Assembly (NCBI RefSeq): GCF_014836715.1
Contig: NZ_JACSQI010000016.1
Location: forward strand, 1-64,000
Origin: Escherichia whittamii
GTDB taxonomy: Bacteria; Pseudomonadota; Gammaproteobacteria; Enterobacterales; Enterobacteriaceae
Length of the DNA: 64,000 nucleotides
Reading direction: 5' to 3'
Shown piece after piece: positions 61,703 through 64,000 of the stretch (its first letter is position 1; the number at the start of each line of letters is the position of its first letter). The notes under the pieces are model-generated. The model was not told the DNA's origin. It did not search any database and saw only the letters and a program-made list of their open reading frames with translations. The translations under genes and the position numbers were made by a program.

Positions 61703-63055
61703 TTATCCTTCAACCTGCGTCCGGAGCGATGATTTTATTCGTTTATGAATGAGTCCGGCGCTATCAAAAAGCCAGTACAGCAGTTTTGCAATCATCAGGC
61801 TTGCGCCGAAGACCACGATAAAAAAGACGACACGCGAGACAAACGAATCCAACCCTTCGCGCGCCAGCACGATCATATTGAAGATCGCCCCAAAGCAGAA
61901 ACTGTGGAGAATCGCAGCCTTATAGCGATTGGTTTCGCGGTTGCCCAACTCATACAGCCAGTCGAACCATTTGATGATCAGACCAACCACAATCGCCCCA
62001 AGCGGGATGAACAACGCGCCGCCCATAACAACCAGCGAGCCTATAAGCGTAGGCGAGATCGCCAGCCCGGAGTGGTTATTCAGCACTTCCCAGGTAAAGT
62101 AGTTGGCGGAGTTCAGCACCATACTCGGGCGACCCGGCCACAGCCAGGAAGGGATAAAGACATAGAAATCGCGAACAATCGGTGCCAGCCCCTGGAAGTC
62201 GATGTTGTCGTAGTTCTGCAACAACAGCGCCAGATTCTCCCACGGCGAGAAGGTATCGCGGGTGAGATAGAGAAACGTATAGAACGCCTCATCGCCGCTC
62301 ACGTTCATTCCATAGCGTTTTAGCGCCAGCCAGAACATACCCACAATCCCCAGCACGCCCGCCGCCGCCAGCATCCACAGCGAAATCCAGCCGCGAATAA
62401 TGCCGATAAACAGGAAGATCGCGAACGCGATAATGATATTGGCGCGAGTGCCGCCGACAATCATGTAAGTCAGCAAGCCAAAGGCAACCGTGCTGACGAG
62501 GAAAAACAGCCACGCTTTGCTGTCCTGGCGCAGAAAGTAGACCACCAGCATTGCCGGGATGAAAAAGTAAAAGAAGCGTTTTAATGCCACACCGGAGACT
62601 TCACTAGAGAAGATCTGGCTGTAGGAGTTAAGCCGGAACAGCAAAAAACCGTTGTGCATGAAGAAGATGCCGACGCTCACCAGCGCGATGCCCATCAGGA
62701 TCACCCACGTGAGATTAGCTTCCACGCGGTTCATGGTAAACACGGGACGGCGCGGAGCATCTGCAACGCGTTTGCGTAAGCGTGTTTTGTAAGTGACGTA
62801 GTAAACTGCGTAAAATCCTCCCGCAGAAAGTAACGCCTGCAACAAGATCTCTGGCGGCACTACGGCAACATCAAAGCGAAATACCAGCAAGCTGGTCAGC
62901 GGGAAGCCGAAGAAAAAGGTCAACAAAAACAGCAATGAAAAGAAGACATTGAAGTTAAAGCGCACGCGGCGAAACTCAAACCAGGTCAGCGTGGCGATAA
63001 ACAGCGTGCAGAGCAGCCAGACAACAAAAAGGCCGCTAAATTGCAGCAGGCTCAT
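61703..63055 (-). CDS. wzyE: ECA polysaccharide chain polymerase WzyE
   Basis: WzyE polymerises ECA trisaccharide repeat units on the periplasmic side of the inner membrane. The 450-residue protein has about 11-12 predicted spans and ends with the basic segment [14 protein letters not shown]. It is the family's usual length. Start overlaps the stop of wecF by 4 nt (ATGA). Chain length is set by WzzE, encoded elsewhere in the cluster. Confidence 0.97.
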   Translation of the reverse strand: MSLLQFSGLFVVWLLCTLFIATLTWFEFRRVRFNFNVFFSLLFLLTFFFGFPLTSLLVFRFDVAVVPPEILLQALLSAGGFYAVYYVTYKTRLRKRVADAPRRPVFTMNRVEANLTWVILMGIALVSVGIFFMHNGFLLFRLNSYSQIFSSEVSGVALKRFFYFFIPAMLVVYFLRQDSKAWLFFLVSTVAFGLLTYMIVGGTRANIIIAFAIFLFIGIIRGWISLWMLAAAGVLGIVGMFWLALKRYGMNVSGDEAFYTFLYLTRDTFSPWENLALLLQNYDNIDFQGLAPIVRDFYVFIPSWLWPGRPSMVLNSANYFTWEVLNNHSGLAISPTLIGSLVVMGGALFIPLGAIVVGLIIKWFDWLYELGNRETNRYKAAILHSFCFGAIFNMIVLAREGLDSFVSRVVFFIVVFGASLMIAKLLYWLFDSAGLIHKRIKSSLRTQVEG

Positions 63056-64000
63056 GCGACCTCCCCGGAGGCAATCGCCAGCGCCCGCTGCCAGCCTTGC
63101 AGATAATTCGGGCTAAAGAAGGCAATGTTGTTTTTATCCACCGACGCCAACTGACGCTGCGCTTCACGCACAATATCCTCGTTGAGCTCGTCAGTGGTAA
63201 ACAGCACCGGCAAATGTTGCTCTGTCATATCCTGCCAGAACGGATTTTCCCGGTTAAGCACACAGGGAATGCCCGCCTGAATCAGCAAGCACAGCGTACC
63301 AATGCCCTGCTGGCGAGCAAAAATAAAGTATCCGAGATCGCACTGGCGAAGTAGCGCCAGATAGGCGTCAAATTCCAGTTTTTCGCTTAGAACTTGCAGA
63401 TTTTCTTCGCTGAATAGCTCCAGCCCCGCCTGACGAACTTCGTCAATGTACGCTTCGTTATTAGGCGGATAGCCCATCGGTACAACCACTTTTACCGTAT
63501 CGCCAAACTGCTGATGAACAGCGCGCAAGGCGGCGATATGTTCATTGCTGCGATCGCCGGAGTTCCCTACCAGAATAGTCATTTTCCCTTCACGTTGGCG
63601 ATCGTTCGCCATTGTATTGAGAGAAGGGTCCATACGGGTTGGGAAATAAATCAGTTCGCCCCGCACCTTAGGATGCGTTTTGGCAAAAAAGCTCAAGTCT
63701 CCCCGAGTGGCAAACACACAGCCCACTCGCTTTTGTGCCAGTCGGCGTAGAGGATAAAAGAGTTTATATTTCAATCCACTGGAAACTTCATAGAGGTCTG
63801 CCCCCCAGATATGCCAGTAAAACTGGTTTGGCTTGATTCCGCCATTAAGCAACGCCAGCCACAGCTTGGGATTGAATTGACCGTGGAAGAAAAACCGTTG
63901 CTGGCGGTTAGCTTTCGCTTTAGCGATAACGGCTTCTGCCAGCGATTTTTTCCCAGGGAAAAATTGCACAGAAAGCGCCGGACAACTATCACTTAAGCCG
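63052..64000 (-). CDS. wecF: TDP-Fuc4NAc:lipid II Fuc4NAc transferase WecF (partial, N-terminus outside window)
   Basis: WecF (RffT) adds 4-acetamido-4,6-dideoxygalactose to lipid II, completing the ECA repeat unit. The frame is open to the right edge, so this is a truncated record, not a broken gene. A GTG at 63967-63969 would look like a start, but in frame it is an internal valine preceded by SDSCPALS. About 45 N-terminal residues of the 359-residue protein lie beyond base 64000. Internal blocks include [18 protein letters not shown] and [20 protein letters not shown]. Confidence 0.96.
   Translation of the reverse strand, partial: GLSDSCPALSVQFFPGKKSLAEAVIAKAKANRQQRFFFHGQFNPKLWLALLNGGIKPNQFYWHIWGADLYEVSSGLKYKLFYPLRRLAQKRVGCVFATRGDLSFFAKTHPKVRGELIYFPTRMDPSLNTMANDRQREGKMTILVGNSGDRSNEHIAALRAVHQQFGDTVKVVVPMGYPPNNEAYIDEVRQAGLELFSEENLQVLSEKLEFDAYLALLRQCDLGYFIFARQQGIGTLCLLIQAGIPCVLNRENPFWQDMTEQHLPVLFTTDELNEDIVREAQRQLASVDKNNIAFFSPNYLQGWQRALAIASGEVA

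Noticed and set aside
63052-63969. wecF as a complete 305-residue gene starting at GTG 63969
   Set aside because: The frame continues to base 64000 with residues (SDSCPALS) that match the E. coli WecF interior, so this is an edge truncation.

Overview
The window is enterobacterial chromosome, almost certainly Escherichia coli or a very close relative but not K-12. Gene content, order, start codons and intergenic signals follow the 85-86 min region of the E. coli map, shown here in the reverse of the usual orientation: from just upstream of rrnA (hemG side) to the last genes of the enterobacterial common antigen (ECA) cluster. Many proteins can be named with confidence, and several match the familiar E. 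coli protein over most of their length with scattered substitutions.

Layout. 1-88: rrn P1-type promoter firing out of the window on the minus strand. 0.1-10 kb: hemG, trkH, yigZ-pepQ, then fadBA behind a FadR box, then ubiD-fre. 10-17.7 kb: rfaH, the tat genes (tatD, tatC, tatB, tatA) and the ubiquinone genes ubiB, ubiJ, ubiE, then rmuC. 17.7-23.5 kb: an accessory six-gene plus-strand operon inserted between rmuC and udp. It encodes an IclR regulator, a DgoK-like sugar-acid kinase, a KDPGal-type aldolase and a complete tripartite tricarboxylate transporter (TctC, TctB, TctA). 23.5-37 kb: udp, dlhH, metE/metR, bioP, yigL, pldB, rhtB/rhtC, recQ, pldA, yigI, rarD. 37.5-39 kb: a small AT-rich cluster of unknown proteins (yigG, yigF and an extra DUF943-like gene). 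39-47 kb: corA, yigE, uvrD, and the overlapping lptM-dapF-yigA-xerC-yigB group. 47-55 kb: cyaY, cyaA, and the divergent heme operon hemCDXY. 55-59.3 kb: the sRNA GlmZ, the sulfatase pair aslA/aslB, and the tRNA operon argX-hisR-leuT-proM. 59.3-64 kb: yifK, then wecG, wzyE and a truncated wecF.

How the genes work together. Most of the window is housekeeping: fatty acid beta-oxidation, quinone synthesis, heme synthesis and cAMP production, Tat export, methionine synthesis and its regulation, DNA repair and recombination (uvrD, recQ, xerC, rmuC), lipid turnover (pldA, pldB), amino acid efflux and ECA assembly. REP/BIME repeats sit in many of the 3' intergenic gaps.

The best candidate for something not widely described is the 17.7-23.5 kb operon. 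It pairs a high-affinity TTT-type importer with only the last two steps of a De Ley-Doudoroff-like pathway (kinase and aldolase) and no sugar-acid dehydratase. A perfect 11-bp inverted repeat lies just upstream of its IclR gene. I infer that it imports a ready-made 2-keto-3-deoxy sugar acid, or an acid converted by an enzyme encoded elsewhere, and splits it to pyruvate and glyceraldehyde 3-phosphate. The substrate cannot be read from sequence alone.
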